Part shown: one piece after another, positions 1 through 11,493 of the stretch
Numbering within the stretch: position 1 is the stretch's first letter
Layout: each line of letters opens with the position of its first letter
Assembly: GCF_003576345.1 (NCBI RefSeq)
Contig: NZ_QWGB01000007.1
Coordinates: 62,001 to 126,000, forward strand
Source: Henriciella barbarensis
GTDB taxonomy: Bacteria > Pseudomonadota > Alphaproteobacteria > Caulobacterales > Hyphomonadaceae
Direction: 5' to 3'
DNA length: 64,000 nt
Notes under the pieces: generated by a model
Seen by the model: only the letters and a program-made list of their open reading frames with translations
What the model was told of the DNA's origin: nothing
The model's database searches: none
Position numbers and translations under genes: made by a program

Positions 1-300
1 ACGGCTCATGAGCCGGTTCAACGTTGGATGCTCTGCAATCTTTGAGCGCATGTCCGCGAAAACGGTCCTGCCGAGAACGACTAGCCCATTAGCGGCGACC
101 GCAAAGAACAGAAACTGCCCCTGCCAGCTATGGCTGCCAATGATGGCGAATGCCGAAAATAAAGCCGTCGCGCCGGCAGCTATGGAAACCCACAGAAGAT
201 CGAACGTGCCGAGCATCGTCTCGATGGCGAGCAGAACAAGCGCGAGGGTTAGCCAGTGCCATGCGGTAAGCGGCCAGAGAAGGTCGATGAGTGAGGCCAC
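1..300 (-). CDS. NfeD-family membrane protein (3' end outside window)
   Basis: A GTG-started frame runs off the left edge, leaving the first 100 residues. They are strongly hydrophobic, with three likely membrane segments at about residues 12-33, 37-58 and 63-80, followed by a basic stretch ending in an NRLMSR-like sequence. This matches the membrane part of short NfeD (YbbK-type) proteins, which carry a C-terminal OB-fold that would lie outside the window. The GTG starts just after the stop of the SPFH gene, and its GAGGAG ribosome site overlaps that gene's last codons, so the two are probably translationally coupled. NfeD and SPFH proteins are regular operon partners in membrane quality control. 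The assignment rests on the membrane pattern plus this neighbour. Confidence 0.8.
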   Translation of the reverse strand, partial: MASLIDLLWPLTAWHWLTLALVLLAIETMLGTFDLLWVSIAAGATALFSAFAIIGSHSWQGQFLFFAVAANGLVVLGRTVFADMRSKIAEHPTLNRLMSR

Positions 301-302
301 GA

Positions 303-1268
303 CTACTCCTCCCGCCGGCGCGTAGTGGGCACGGCACCGCCCGAATTCGACGCGATCGACTTTCCTGCGCTTTCGGTGAGGCCGCGTATGCCTTCAATCG
401 TACCCAGTATGGAGCTGAACTCTGCGGGGATGATGACGGTCTTATTGCTCTGTGACGTAGCAAGCTTCTCAAACGCCATGACATATTGCTGGCCAAGGAA
501 GTAGTTGATTGCGTTCACATCGCCCTTGGCAATCGCTTCCGATACCATGGCAGTTGCTTTCGCCTCCGCTTCAGCTTCACGTTCGCGCGCCTCAGCATCG
601 CGGAACGCAGCCTCGCGGCGGCCCTCAGCTTCCAGAATCTGGGACTGTTTCGCACCTTCGGCCTTCAGAATAGCCGACTGCTTGTCGCCCTCAGCCGTAA
701 GAATTTCCGCGCGCTTCAGACGCTCCGCCTTCATCTGGCGGGCCATGGCCTCAGTAATATCAGCCGGCGGCGTCAGGTCAGCGATCTCAATTCGCGTCAC
801 CTTGACCCCCCAGGGATTAGTCGCAGCATCGACCACGGAAAGAAGGCGCGCATTGATCTCGTCGCGGTTCGACAGGACCTGATCGAGATCCATGGAGCCA
901 ACCACGGTGCGAATGTTTGTCAGCGACAGATTCTGAATGGCGTTCTGCAGGTTGTTCACTTCATAAGCCGCAGATACCGGATTGATCACCTGAATGAATA
1001 CGACGGCGTCGCAGGACACCATCGCATTGTCCTTGGTAATCACTTCCTGCGTTGGAATGTCGAGCACGCTCTCCATCATATTCATCTTGCGGCCGACGCG
1101 TTGATAGAATGGCACGATGAAGTGAAGCCCCGGCGACAAGGTGGTCGTATACCGCCCGAAATTCTCCACTGTGTAATTGTAGCCCTGCGGCACGACCTTG
1201 ATGGCCGAAACCAGCACAATGAGTGCAACGGCGGCAATAACGATGACAACGATGACAGATGGTTCCAT
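303..1268 (-). CDS. SPFH/stomatin-like membrane protease-associated protein (QmcA type)
   Basis: This 321-residue protein has one N-terminal membrane segment (about residues 4-24) and then an SPFH/Band 7 domain (about 25-190). A long Glu/Ala/Lys-rich coiled coil follows (about 190-250) with repeated EGxKQSxIL-like units, then a conserved C-terminal region. Length and layout match E. coli QmcA and alphaproteobacterial stomatin-like proteins. Such proteins form large membrane-bound oligomers that organise microdomains and modulate proteases such as FtsH; that role is family knowledge, not shown here. The start is fixed by a strong AAGGAGG site about ten bases upstream. NfeD follows directly, giving the classic SPFH-NfeD operon. 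Confidence 0.93.
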   Translation of the reverse strand: MEPSVIVVIVIAAVALIVLVSAIKVVPQGYNYTVENFGRYTTTLSPGLHFIVPFYQRVGRKMNMMESVLDIPTQEVITKDNAMVSCDAVVFIQVINPVSAAYEVNNLQNAIQNLSLTNIRTVVGSMDLDQVLSNRDEINARLLSVVDAATNPWGVKVTRIEIADLTPPADITEAMARQMKAERLKRAEILTAEGDKQSAILKAEGAKQSQILEAEGRREAAFRDAEAREREAEAEAKATAMVSEAIAKGDVNAINYFLGQQYVMAFEKLATSQSNKTVIIPAEFSSILGTIEGIRGLTESAGKSIASNSGGAVPTTRRREE

Positions 1269-1316
1269 CCAGGTTCTCCTCCTTAACCTAGGACTAATAT
1301 CGGGGAGAATTCATCG

Positions 1317-1370
1317 TTTTTCAATAATACTCAATTGAAAAACGGCGCACACCGCCCGGGCATGCGCCGT
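1317..1370 (-). terminator. Rho-independent terminator after the peroxiredoxin gene
   Basis: Read on the minus strand, an 8-bp GC-rich stem (ACGGCGCA at 1342-1349 pairing with TGCGCCGT at 1363-1370) is followed at once by a T run. A second AT-rich inverted repeat (TTTTTCAAT at 1317-1325 with ATTGAAAAA at 1334-1342) shares that run. It lies 40 bases past the peroxiredoxin stop and before the SPFH ribosome site, so it separates the two units. Confidence 0.75.
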
Positions 1371-1411
1371 TTATAGGTCGAGTCAGCAAACTTGCTGACC
1401 GAAAAGTCTGC

Positions 1412-1894
1412 CTAGAGCTGGCCGAGAAGGTAGTCCGCCGACGATACCTTGAACTCGCCGCCATCTTCGACATTAAGCTGCTCAACGACACCATCCTTGA
1501 CCAGCATGGAATAGCGCTTCGACCGCTCACCCATGCCGAAGCCGCTGGCGTCCATCTCGAGGCCCATGGCTTTCGCGAAGGCACCGTTGCCGTCAGCCAG
1601 CATACGGACTTTAGCACCTGCTTTCGCTGAGTCGCCCCAAGCATTCATCACGAAGACGTCGTTGACTGACGTGCAGACAATATCATCGACGCCTTTGCCG
1701 TGGAGTTCTTCGGACTTTTCAACAAAGCCCGGTAGATGTTTGGCGGAGCAGGTTGGCGTGAAAGCACCTGGTACTGCGAAGAGTGCGACGGTCTTTCCCT
1801 TGAAGATGTCATCAGTCTTGCGGGGTTCTGGACCATTGCCCGTCATTTCCATGAGGACCGCGTCCGGAAGTTTGTCGCCTTGCTTGATCGTCAT
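1412..1894 (-). CDS. Prx5-type peroxiredoxin (redoxin-domain peroxidase)
   Basis: The 160-residue product is a full-length atypical peroxiredoxin of the Prx5/AHP1 group. It reduces hydrogen peroxide and organic peroxides in the cytosol. The peroxidatic cysteine is Cys49 in a PGAFTPTCS motif, with the expected Thr two positions before it. A second cysteine, Cys74, sits where human Prx5 has its non-catalytic Cys72. No cysteine is seen near residue 150, so the protein probably relies on an external thiol (glutathione/glutaredoxin or a partner) for recycling. A GGAG site lies nine bases before the ATG. The gene has its own terminator and faces yqgE head to head. Confidence 0.95.
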   Translation of the reverse strand: MTIKQGDKLPDAVLMEMTGNGPEPRKTDDIFKGKTVALFAVPGAFTPTCSAKHLPGFVEKSEELHGKGVDDIVCTSVNDVFVMNAWGDSAKAGAKVRMLADGNGAFAKAMGLEMDASGFGMGERSKRYSMLVKDGVVEQLNVEDGGEFKVSSADYLLGQL

Positions 1895-2011
1895 TGAATT
1901 TCTCCTTGCGAAACTGCCCGCTTCTTACGCAGGTGCGGGCAAGCTTTCAATCGAGCCTTGATAAATCATCAGCCTTGCGCCAGCTTTCTTACAAGAAAAG
2001 GTGACCAGTTC

Positions 2012-2572
2012 ATGATGAGCGATCTGACTGGCAAGCTACTTATTGCCATGCCCTCTATCGGCGACTCGCGATTTTCACGGTCAGTCGTGCTCGTCTGCGC
2101 GCACGAACCTGAATATGCGATGGGCATCGTCCTTAACAAGCCAATTGATGATCTCACCCTGCCCCAGCTGCTATCGCAGCTCGGCATTGAGCAGGATATC
2201 AAAATCCCTGACAGCGCCGTGCTGAATGGTGGTCCCGTTGGTACTGATCGTGGTTTCGTCGTTCACACAGATGACTTCCACTGTGAGGGCGCAACGCTCG
2301 CCATCAATCATGATTTCTGCCTGACCGCGACGCGCGATGCACTTGTGGCAATCGCGTCGGATGAGGCACCGCGAGAATCCGTCATGGCACTCGGTTATTC
2401 CGGCTGGGGCGCAGGCCAGCTTGAGAACGAAATCGCGGAAAACGCATGGATCGTCAGCGAACCGATTCCGGACCTCGTCTTTGGCCCGGGGCACGATTCT
2501 AAGTGGACAACGGCGCTACAGCTCATCGGCATCGACGTGGCTCGGCTGCACAGTGCTGGCGGCAACGCCTGA
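2012..2572 (+). CDS. YqgE/AlgH family protein (DUF179)
   Basis: The 186-residue product matches YqgE/AlgH along its length: an early LLIAMPSIGDSRFSRSVVLVC-like block with an upstream GK, a GIVLNKP block, a NGGPV segment and a C-terminal GYSGWGAGQLE motif. The family is widespread in proteobacteria, but its biochemical role is unsettled; links to alginate regulation and redox homeostasis have been proposed. An in-frame ATG exists at 1958, but residues 1-18 of that longer form do not look like the family, and an AAAAGG site precedes the paired ATGATG at 2012/2015. The start at 2012 is preferred; 2015 is equally possible. Confidence 0.92.
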   Translation: MMSDLTGKLLIAMPSIGDSRFSRSVVLVCAHEPEYAMGIVLNKPIDDLTLPQLLSQLGIEQDIKIPDSAVLNGGPVGTDRGFVVHTDDFHCEGATLAINHDFCLTATRDALVAIASDEAPRESVMALGYSGWGAGQLENEIAENAWIVSEPIPDLVFGPGHDSKWTTALQLIGIDVARLHSAGGNA

Positions 2573-2576
2573 TCCG

Positions 2577-3602
2577 CTAGGCTTTCAAGAGTTTTCCAGC
2601 TTGCAGCGCTGGAAGCGGCCGTGAGAAGGCAAACCCCTGAACGAAATCGAATCCAAGTGATCTCAATAGACTGACCGTTCCCAGGTCCTCGACACCTTCT
2701 GCCGTAGTGCCCAGACCAAGCTCATGCGCGAGACCAGTGACAGACTTCAGGATTATCTGCATACGCTGCCGCTCAAGCTTCTTTATCAAGTCGGCATCAA
2801 CCTTGAGGCCATCGGCAGGCAGCGCTTCCAGCCACTCAAACGATGAGTGCCCGGTCCCGAAATCGTCGAGGACCACGCCTGCCCCAGCCTCTTTTAACGC
2901 CTCGACCGTTTGCAGCACCGTTTCCGGATCACGAAGGGCTGCCTGTTCAGTCAATTCAATTCTCAACTGTCCAGGAGAGAAGTCATGACCCGCGATCAGG
3001 TCGCCCACCAAAGCGACCAGGGATTCTTCGGCGAGATCGGGAGCTGTGACGTTGACGTTCACAAAGAGGTCACATCGGCCGCTATGTCTTATCCATGACG
3101 ACAGCGCTTCGCTGGCCCGCATCAACATCGAGGTTGCAAGGCCTCGATCTTCAGGACTGTAGGGGTGTCCAATACCCGCGCGTGGCCACCGCGCGAGCGC
3201 TTCGAAGCCCCCTATCTCTCCCGTTTGAAGCGACACGATCGGCTGGAAAGCGGCTTCGAGCTCAGCGCCGGAGGGGTCGGCCAGCCATTCTTCTGCATCG
3301 CTGCGGCGCATCAATACTCCCGACGCCGAGCCATCAGCCGCGAAATCACCAGTCAATGTGAGCGACTTTCCAGTTGATAGCTTCAGGCGACAGGAAATCG
3401 GTCCATACGCTGTTGGCTGACCCGAAAAAAGCTGATGTAGCCTTTGGTGACTGAGGCCTGCGAGCACTTTTGAAACAGACTGGAGCGTCCAAACCCCGTC
3501 TATCTCCTGATATCCGGCAGACGCATCGACATGAATTGCGAGGCGCGAGGACTGCGCATCCCAAGACCATTCGCCTAAGGTGAGAGGATCGGCCGACAAC
3601 AT
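2577..3602 (-). CDS. EAL-domain cyclic-di-GMP phosphodiesterase
   Basis: This 341-residue protein ends in a complete EAL domain (about residues 112-335). Visible catalytic or metal residues are E134 (EAL), N185, E216, the paired D246-D247 of DDFGTG, K267, E302 and Q322. The set looks intact, so the enzyme probably hydrolyses c-di-GMP to pGpG. The N-terminal 110 residues, with an early GEWSWD motif and no membrane segment, resemble a PAS-like sensory fold but are too divergent to be sure. It lies 39 bases after thrC on the same strand, at the tail of the oxidase cluster, with only a weak ribosome site. Its tail nearly abuts yqgE (convergent). Confidence 0.9.
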   Translation of the reverse strand: MLSADPLTLGEWSWDAQSSRLAIHVDASAGYQEIDGVWTLQSVSKVLAGLSHQRLHQLFSGQPTAYGPISCRLKLSTGKSLTLTGDFAADGSASGVLMRRSDAEEWLADPSGAELEAAFQPIVSLQTGEIGGFEALARWPRAGIGHPYSPEDRGLATSMLMRASEALSSWIRHSGRCDLFVNVNVTAPDLAEESLVALVGDLIAGHDFSPGQLRIELTEQAALRDPETVLQTVEALKEAGAGVVLDDFGTGHSSFEWLEALPADGLKVDADLIKKLERQRMQIILKSVTGLAHELGLGTTAEGVEDLGTVSLLRSLGFDFVQGFAFSRPLPALQAGKLLKA

Positions 3603-3641
3603 CGAACGAAACCTAGCCTCATTCGCGTACGCTGGCGAGCG

Positions 3642-5027
3642 TCAGTTCCGGCGATTTTCCAGGATGTACTTGCGTACGTCCGAGACTTCGGATGGGAGAC
3701 GTTCAAATTGCTCTGCGCGGTCCGCAAGACCGGCAACGCGATCAGGTAATGGGCATGACCTGCCAACGGCTTCCTTGACGGTTTCAGGAAACTTGGCCGG
3801 GTGCGCGGTTGCTAGAACTACATCCGCGATATCACCGCCGACGGGCTCGCGTCGCGCAACACTGGTGCCAACCGCGGTGTGCGGACAGATCAACCAACCT
3901 GTCTCGTCATGAACCCGGTTCATTTCTTCCAGGGTCTCGCTATCGGAAACAGCTGCCGCCGAGAGGCCACTGCAGCCAAGTGGCCCGGAGATACGATTCG
4001 GCAAATCGACCGATCCCGACTGGGCAAAGCTTTCATAGAGTCCACGAACGAGCTCGGGGTCGCGCCCACTTACTTCATAGACGAGGCGTTCGAAATTGCT
4101 CGGCACCGAAATATCCATAGCTGGGCTTGGCGTTGCCAGCGCGGGTCGGCGAAGCATCCGTCCTTCTTCGAATAGAACGCGCAGCGTGTCGTTTTCATTG
4201 ACGGCGCATACCGCTTCGAAACCAGCTAGCAGGCCGCAGCGGGCCGCGACATAGCCTGCAAGGGCGTCCCCCATATTGCCGCTGGGCACGATGAACCGAA
4301 GCGAGCGGTCATCCCCTAGCGCTGCCTGCGTTGTCGCATAATATACAGCTTGCGCGGCAATCCGCGCCCAGTTGATTGAGTTTACGCCCGAGAGGTACGT
4401 TTCGTTCACGAAATCACGGTCTGCGAACAAGGATTTCACAAAAGCCTGGCAGACATCAAAGTCGTCGTCGATCGCGATGTTGTGCACATTGTCGGCGCCG
4501 GTCGTTGTCATGAAGAGGCGCTGAACCGGAGAGACGCGCTCGTATGGGTGCAGAATGAAGAGGTCGACCTGTGAGGCACCTGCAAAGGCTGCAGCCGCTG
4601 CTCCGCCCGTATCGCCCGATGTCGCGCAGGTGACACTCATTCGTTGGCCACGCGCAGAGAGAACTTCATCAAACAGCTGGGCGATCAACTGCATGGCGAC
4701 ATCCTTGAACGCCAATGTAGGGCCGTGATGTAGCTCCATGATGAAGCGGTTCGCGCCCCACTGGACGAGAGGCGCAACGCTCTTGTGAGAAAAGCTTGAA
4801 TAAGCCCGCTCACAAATGCCTTCGATAGTTTTCTTTGGAAGTTCGTCGCCGGCGAATGCCGCGATCACCCGGCAAGCCACAGAAACGTAGCTCTCATTGG
4901 CGGTTGCCCGCTCAATAGAAGGCCAGCTTTCTGGTACGTAGAGACCGCCATCGGGCGCCAGTCCGGACAGACAGGCGTCCACAAAGCCGACCGGTTCTGC
5001 CTGACCACGAGTGGATGTGAATTTCAC
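3642..5027 (-). CDS. thrC: Threonine synthase
   Basis: The 461-residue enzyme converts O-phospho-L-homoserine to L-threonine using pyridoxal phosphate. The PLP lysine is K108 in the HGPTLAFKD motif, and the N-terminal MKFTSTRG start, a CATSGDTGGAA phosphate-binding loop and a GNMGD block are typical of the long proteobacterial form. The reading frame extends upstream to 5108, but the true start is the GTG at 5027: it has a GGAGG site and overlaps the SURF1 stop (GTGA), as in many alphaproteobacteria where thrC closes the cytochrome oxidase operon. In several of those genomes an M16 peptidase gene follows; here an EAL gene does. Confidence 0.96.
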   Translation of the reverse strand: MKFTSTRGQAEPVGFVDACLSGLAPDGGLYVPESWPSIERATANESYVSVACRVIAAFAGDELPKKTIEGICERAYSSFSHKSVAPLVQWGANRFIMELHHGPTLAFKDVAMQLIAQLFDEVLSARGQRMSVTCATSGDTGGAAAAAFAGASQVDLFILHPYERVSPVQRLFMTTTGADNVHNIAIDDDFDVCQAFVKSLFADRDFVNETYLSGVNSINWARIAAQAVYYATTQAALGDDRSLRFIVPSGNMGDALAGYVAARCGLLAGFEAVCAVNENDTLRVLFEEGRMLRRPALATPSPAMDISVPSNFERLVYEVSGRDPELVRGLYESFAQSGSVDLPNRISGPLGCSGLSAAAVSDSETLEEMNRVHDETGWLICPHTAVGTSVARREPVGGDIADVVLATAHPAKFPETVKEAVGRSCPLPDRVAGLADRAEQFERLPSEVSDVRKYILENRRN

Positions 5028-5719
5028 GAACTGCCTCCGAACTTCAGCCGCCCCTGCGAGCGATGGAAGGCGATGTAGACACCGATGAGGCCAATCGCCA
5101 TTCCCCACCAGGTGAGCGCATAACCGAAGTGACGTTCAGGCGGCAATGGGTCCCGCCCGGTAAGCGTCGCATAGGGATTTTCAGTTGTCCGCGAACGTGA
5201 AATGTCAACGCCAAGCACAACGCGCATCCTGTCCGGCTCGACGACGTTGCCATCCTCCTGCGAATAGCCAAGATTGTTCAGCATCGCAGCGGCGTTAAAG
5301 CCATACCAGAGATCTCGCTGGGGATTGCTCGAACCCGCAAGGCCGTTTGTCTGAGCCGGTCGTTCAAACGCATTGGCCCGACCTACGAAGTCGCCAAGAC
5401 CGGAAATCTTGAGCGGCACAGGATCTGTTCCCGCAACGGCGTCCCACAGAAGCAGGATAACCGCTCCGTCACCATCAATACGCCCGGGTACATAGCGCCG
5501 CCAGATCGCTTCGCCGTCAACAATCCCATACACCTGCTGCGCAAAACCGGTATTCGACGTGTCAACCTCGACACTTATCGTCTCGAAGGGGTCGTTTTCG
5601 ACCTGGCCCTGCGCTTTCTTCTCGCTGTAGCGTGCGTACTGCCAGTTGCCGAGGAGGACGAGAATGACCAGGCTAGCGATGGTAAGCACGGTCAGAAGCG
5701 GCATCGGTCTGAAGGTCAT
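5024..5719 (-). CDS. SURF1 family cytochrome c oxidase assembly protein
   Basis: The 231-residue product has the SURF1 layout. An N-terminal membrane segment (about residues 8-27) ends in a GNWQ motif, a periplasmic domain follows with an R-Y-V-P-G strand, and a second membrane segment near the C-terminus is preceded by PPERHFGYALTWWGMA. SURF1 delivers haem a to subunit I of aa3 oxidase. The frame could begin at a TTG at 5746, but the ATG at 5719 starts directly before the hydrophobic segment and is preferred; no strong ribosome site is visible for either. The 3' end overlaps thrC by four bases. A DUF983 gene often sits between ctaE and surf1 in relatives and is absent here. Confidence 0.92.
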   Translation of the reverse strand: MTFRPMPLLTVLTIASLVILVLLGNWQYARYSEKKAQGQVENDPFETISVEVDTSNTGFAQQVYGIVDGEAIWRRYVPGRIDGDGAVILLLWDAVAGTDPVPLKISGLGDFVGRANAFERPAQTNGLAGSSNPQRDLWYGFNAAAMLNNLGYSQEDGNVVEPDRMRVVLGVDISRSRTTENPYATLTGRDPLPPERHFGYALTWWGMAIGLIGVYIAFHRSQGRLKFGGSS

Positions 5720-5817
5720 AGGCAGGGCCCGTCGAAAGCAGACCAACTGAAGTTTCCAATGGCGCGTTTCGACTGCTGAGCAAACGAGTTCGCCGTCCAG
5801 GCCATCGCCTCACCGTA

Positions 5818-5845
5818 AGCCGGGCGTCGACAGGCGAGCCCGGCT
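5818..5845 (-). terminator. Hairpin between ctaE and surf1 (weak terminator or mRNA processing site)
   Basis: AGCCGGGC (5818-5825) and GCCCGGCT (5838-5845) form a perfect 8-bp stem with a 12-base loop in the 160-base spacer between ctaE and surf1. There is no T run on either strand, so partial termination or message stabilisation is more likely than strong termination. Confidence 0.35.
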
Positions 5846-5880
5846 CTTATCGGTGATACGCTTTCAACCAAGTCAGCCTC

Positions 5881-6756
5881 CTAATGGCCGAGCACCAGGT
5901 AAGGAATGACGTAGACGAATGCGAAGAGGAACAGCCACACCACGTCAACGAAGTGCCAATACCAGGCCGCAAATTCAAAGCCGAGATGCTTCTTCTCAGA
6001 CATGCCGCCCGTCATCAGACGAATGAGACACACTGCCAAGAAGATTGTGCCGATAACGACGTGCGCACCATGGAAGCCGGTCGCCATGAAGAAGGCGGAC
6101 CCATAGATCGTGCCGTCGAAACTAAAGCCGGCATGGGAGTATTCGAGGATTTGGAGACCCGTAAAGAAGATACCAAGCAGAACCGTAATTGCGAGCATAT
6201 TGATCGCTGTCTTGCGGTTGCCATGCTGAAGAGCGTGGTGCGCTGCGGTGACAGTCGTGCCCGATAGAAGCAGGACCAGCGTGTTCATGAGCGGCAGGTG
6301 GAAGGGATCAAACAGCTCTACGCCTGCTGGTGGCCACTGACCGCCAACGGCTTGTAGCGCTTCAGCGTAAAGCGGGTTCGCGGCGTCGAAAGAATCACCA
6401 ACGCGGGCCCCATGGAAAATGGCAAACTCGAAAAAACTCCAGAACCACGCGACGAAGAACATGATCTCCGACGCAATGAAAAGCACCATGCCATATTTCA
6501 GACCAATGGAGACGACGGGCGTATGGTCGCCAGCCCGGCTCTCTTTGATAACTTCACGCCACCACCCGAACATCACATAGCCAACAAAACCGAGGCCAAT
6601 CAGCATGAGCCATGGCGAACCTTCAGGGATGCCAAACATGCCCTTCATGTAGGTGACAGCGCCGATCGCCAGCACAACCATAGCCATCGACCCCAGCAGC
6701 GGCCAGGGAGATGGGTTCACGAGGTGATAGTCATGTTTCACTTCATCATGTGCCAT
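5881..6756 (-). CDS. ctaE: Cytochrome c oxidase subunit III
   Basis: The 291-residue integral membrane protein matches aa3-type subunit III. It has seven hydrophobic segments, an early [12 protein letters not shown] motif, a long [17 protein letters not shown] helix carrying the conserved acidic residues, and the C-terminal GFHGxHVxIG and [14 protein letters not shown] motifs. Subunit III binds lipids and supports proton uptake through the D-channel of subunit I. An AGGGA site precedes the ATG. The 71-base gap to ctaG is unremarkable, and the gene belongs to the cta operon running leftwards. Confidence 0.97.
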   Translation of the reverse strand: MAHDEVKHDYHLVNPSPWPLLGSMAMVVLAIGAVTYMKGMFGIPEGSPWLMLIGLGFVGYVMFGWWREVIKESRAGDHTPVVSIGLKYGMVLFIASEIMFFVAWFWSFFEFAIFHGARVGDSFDAANPLYAEALQAVGGQWPPAGVELFDPFHLPLMNTLVLLLSGTTVTAAHHALQHGNRKTAINMLAITVLLGIFFTGLQILEYSHAGFSFDGTIYGSAFFMATGFHGAHVVIGTIFLAVCLIRLMTGGMSEKKHLGFEFAAWYWHFVDVVWLFLFAFVYVIPYLVLGH

Positions 6757-6827
6757 TGCCCGGAATCCCTATCGTCCATCAATTTATTCGCGCCTTTTAG
6801 CCCGCAGGCTATCGGAGTCGCAACCGT

Positions 6828-7376
6828 CTAGTTAAGTGCCGCCGATTTCGCCGCACCTCGAAAATTGTCTGTCTCATAGAAGGTATAGGACAATGTAATT
6901 GTCCGCACATCTGCAAGATTGGAGTCTGCATCCATCTCCGGAGAGACGAAATACACGACTGGCAGCTTCTTGGTTTCGCCGGCTTCGACGATACGCTCCT
7001 CGAAACAGAAGCATTCCAGCTTGTTATAGTAGATACCAGCCCGGTGCGGCGTGACATTGTACGAAGCCATCAGGCTCACGTCCCGGTCGGACGTGTTCGT
7101 CACTTCGAAGAAGGCAAGACCGTGTTCGCCGAGGTGAACATCCATGCTGGTCTGCAGCGCTCTGAATTGCACAGGCGCATTCATCACATTGGAATCAAAA
7201 CGGACATTGACGGTGCGATCGAGAACTTCCTCTGGAGCAGCCTCAGCAACCTGGGTGGTGCCGCCAAACCCTGTAACGCGGCAGAAGGTGTCGTAGAGAG
7301 GCTTCGAGGCGAAGGCTAGGCCGAGCATTCCAAGTGCCGCTGCGCCAAATCCAAGAGCGAGTGTCCGATTATTCAT
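6828..7376 (-). CDS. ctaG: Cytochrome c oxidase assembly protein CtaG/Cox11
   Basis: The 182-residue protein has one N-terminal membrane anchor (about residues 7-24) with a conserved LYxxFCRVTGFGGTTQ stretch after it, then an immunoglobulin-like periplasmic copper domain. The copper-binding CFCF motif is present, preceded by YNKLE. Cox11/CtaG inserts copper into the CuB centre of subunit I. The start overlaps the stop of the small upstream gene by four bases (ATGA), which indicates translational coupling. Confidence 0.96.
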   Translation of the reverse strand: MNNRTLALGFGAAALGMLGLAFASKPLYDTFCRVTGFGGTTQVAEAAPEEVLDRTVNVRFDSNVMNAPVQFRALQTSMDVHLGEHGLAFFEVTNTSDRDVSLMASYNVTPHRAGIYYNKLECFCFEERIVEAGETKKLPVVYFVSPEMDADSNLADVRTITLSYTFYETDNFRGAAKSAALN

Positions 7377-7633
7377 TTATTACGTCCCTCTTCTGACTGG
7401 CTTTCATCACCCGCGGGCAGGTCCGGCATGGAGCGGCTGTTGTCTTGAGGAGGATTACTCCAGTAGAAGCCCACATCGGGGCCGAGCTCTGAATCGGCAA
7501 GGCGTACAATCGTCGTCACGCCGACGAGAATAACGAATCCGAAAAGCGCGAGCGCAAGCCAAAGATTGCGTTTCTTCTGTGCCTGCCGGGCTCTCTCATC
7601 GGGCTGAGGTGGGGTGCGTGGAGTTTCGGTCAT
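7373..7633 (-). CDS. Small single-span membrane protein of the oxidase operon (CoxF-like)
   Basis: This 86-residue protein has a short proline-rich, charged cytoplasmic N-terminus, a basic KKRN stretch, one membrane helix (about residues 24-43) and an acidic extracytoplasmic tail. Alphaproteobacterial cta operons regularly hold such a gene between ctaB and ctaG, often labelled CoxF or hypothetical; its function is unclear. The frame extends further upstream, but ATG 7633 is chosen because it overlaps the ctaB stop by one base (TGATG). The 3' end overlaps the ctaG start by four bases. The call rests on position and topology more than on sequence motifs. Confidence 0.82.
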   Translation of the reverse strand: MTETPRTPPQPDERARQAQKKRNLWLALALFGFVILVGVTTIVRLADSELGPDVGFYWSNPPQDNSRSMPDLPAGDESQSEEGRNK

Positions 7634-8598
7634 CAAAGCCCCGGCATCACGAAGTAAGCCCCGAATCCATGCTCGACAATCAGTGCTGCAAACAACAGGA
7701 AAAGATAGAGAATGGAGAAGGCGAAAAGCCGCTTGGCCGCCTTTGCGCCCTCTGTCTGCACCGGCACTGCACCAGCATCGCTCCGCCACACATCTACGGC
7801 CAGTTTGACGAAAACGAGACCAAGGACCGCTGCCGCGGCCGCATAGATCACTCCACCTAGTCCTGTCAGAACCGGCGCGAGGGCTAGCGGAGCCAGTAGG
7901 AGCGTATAAACCAGGATCTGATTGCGGGTCGTTCCCGCACCATGGGTTACCGGCAGCATCGGAACGTTAGCTTTCTTGTACTCGCCATGGGCAAGCAAGC
8001 TAAGCGCCCAGAAGTGAGGCGGCGTCCAGAAGAAAATGATCGCAAAGAGAAGCCACGCGTCAAGCGGCGCGCTACCTGTTACAACAGCCCAGCCGATAAC
8101 AGGTGGAAACGCACCGGCGGCGCCGCCGATGACGATGTTTTGCGGCGTACGACGCTTGAGCAGCATCGTGTAAAACCAGCCGTAATAAGCGATGGAGATC
8201 GCGAGAAGCGCCGCCGCGACTGCATTTGAAGCGAGCCACATCAGCAAAACTGAGACACCGCTCATGACGAGGCCGAGTGCAATTGCCTCTTCGCGCGGCA
8301 CGGCGCCCGACGGGATCGGGCGGGTGGATGTCCGCTTCATGATCGCATCGATGTCAGCGTCGTACCACATATTGATGGCGCCAGCAGCGCCCGAGCCGAG
8401 CGCGATCGCTAGCGTGGCGATCGCCGCCATGAGCGGATTGATCGAAACACCGGTCACGCCCACTGCGCTGACGAGGCCCGCAAGTCCTGTAAACACAACA
8501 AGCATCATGATGCGCGGCTTCATGAGCTGCACATAGTCACCCGCAGTCGCGTAACGAGGCGCCTCAGAGGTCATATCAGCTGTTTCGACATGCGACAT
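7633..8598 (-). CDS. ctaB: Protohaem IX farnesyltransferase (haem O synthase)
   Basis: The 321-residue membrane enzyme transfers a farnesyl group from FPP to haem B to make haem O, the precursor of haem A. It has about nine membrane segments and both prenyltransferase motifs: NMWYDADIDAIMKRTSTRP, and a second loop with WTPPHFWALS followed by YKKANVPMLPV. Several in-frame starts exist; the ATG at 8598 has a GGAG site twelve bases upstream and gives a usual family length, while a GTG at 8643 and ATGs at 8616 and 8574 are alternatives. It lies between ctaD and the small coxF-like gene. Confidence 0.95.
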   Translation of the reverse strand: MSHVETADMTSEAPRYATAGDYVQLMKPRIMMLVVFTGLAGLVSAVGVTGVSINPLMAAIATLAIALGSGAAGAINMWYDADIDAIMKRTSTRPIPSGAVPREEAIALGLVMSGVSVLLMWLASNAVAAALLAISIAYYGWFYTMLLKRRTPQNIVIGGAAGAFPPVIGWAVVTGSAPLDAWLLFAIIFFWTPPHFWALSLLAHGEYKKANVPMLPVTHGAGTTRNQILVYTLLLAPLALAPVLTGLGGVIYAAAAAVLGLVFVKLAVDVWRSDAGAVPVQTEGAKAAKRLFAFSILYLFLLFAALIVEHGFGAYFVMPGL

Positions 8599-8627
8599 CG
8601 GATTTGCCTGCTCCATAAAGATGGAAA

Positions 8628-8659
8628 CGGCCCCTCGCGACACTGAACGCGAAGGGCCG
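8628..8659 (-). terminator. Strong hairpin between ctaD and ctaB (attenuator or stabiliser)
   Basis: On the minus strand CGGCCCTTCGCG pairs with CGCGAGGGGCCG with a single G-T wobble and a 7-8 base loop, followed by TTT. It lies just after the ctaD stop and upstream of the chosen ctaB start. In a co-transcribed cluster such a hairpin could lower expression of the assembly genes relative to the structural subunits. Confidence 0.6.
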
Positions 8660-8685
8660 CTTTGTTTCAGTTGTTCGACGGCCCT

Positions 8686-11339
<2,654 letters not shown>

Positions 11340-11493
11340 AACCCGACTCCTTGGTAATTATTTGAGCCTTGCAATAGCCGTCGGTAGAAGCCGCGTCCAC
11401 CCGCCCCTTCAGCAAATTCAAATATGTCGCAGCAGCTTCGCTTTGTTTGCGCGCAGGTCTATATTGTGTGTGATCCATAGGGAGGTATCCGGC

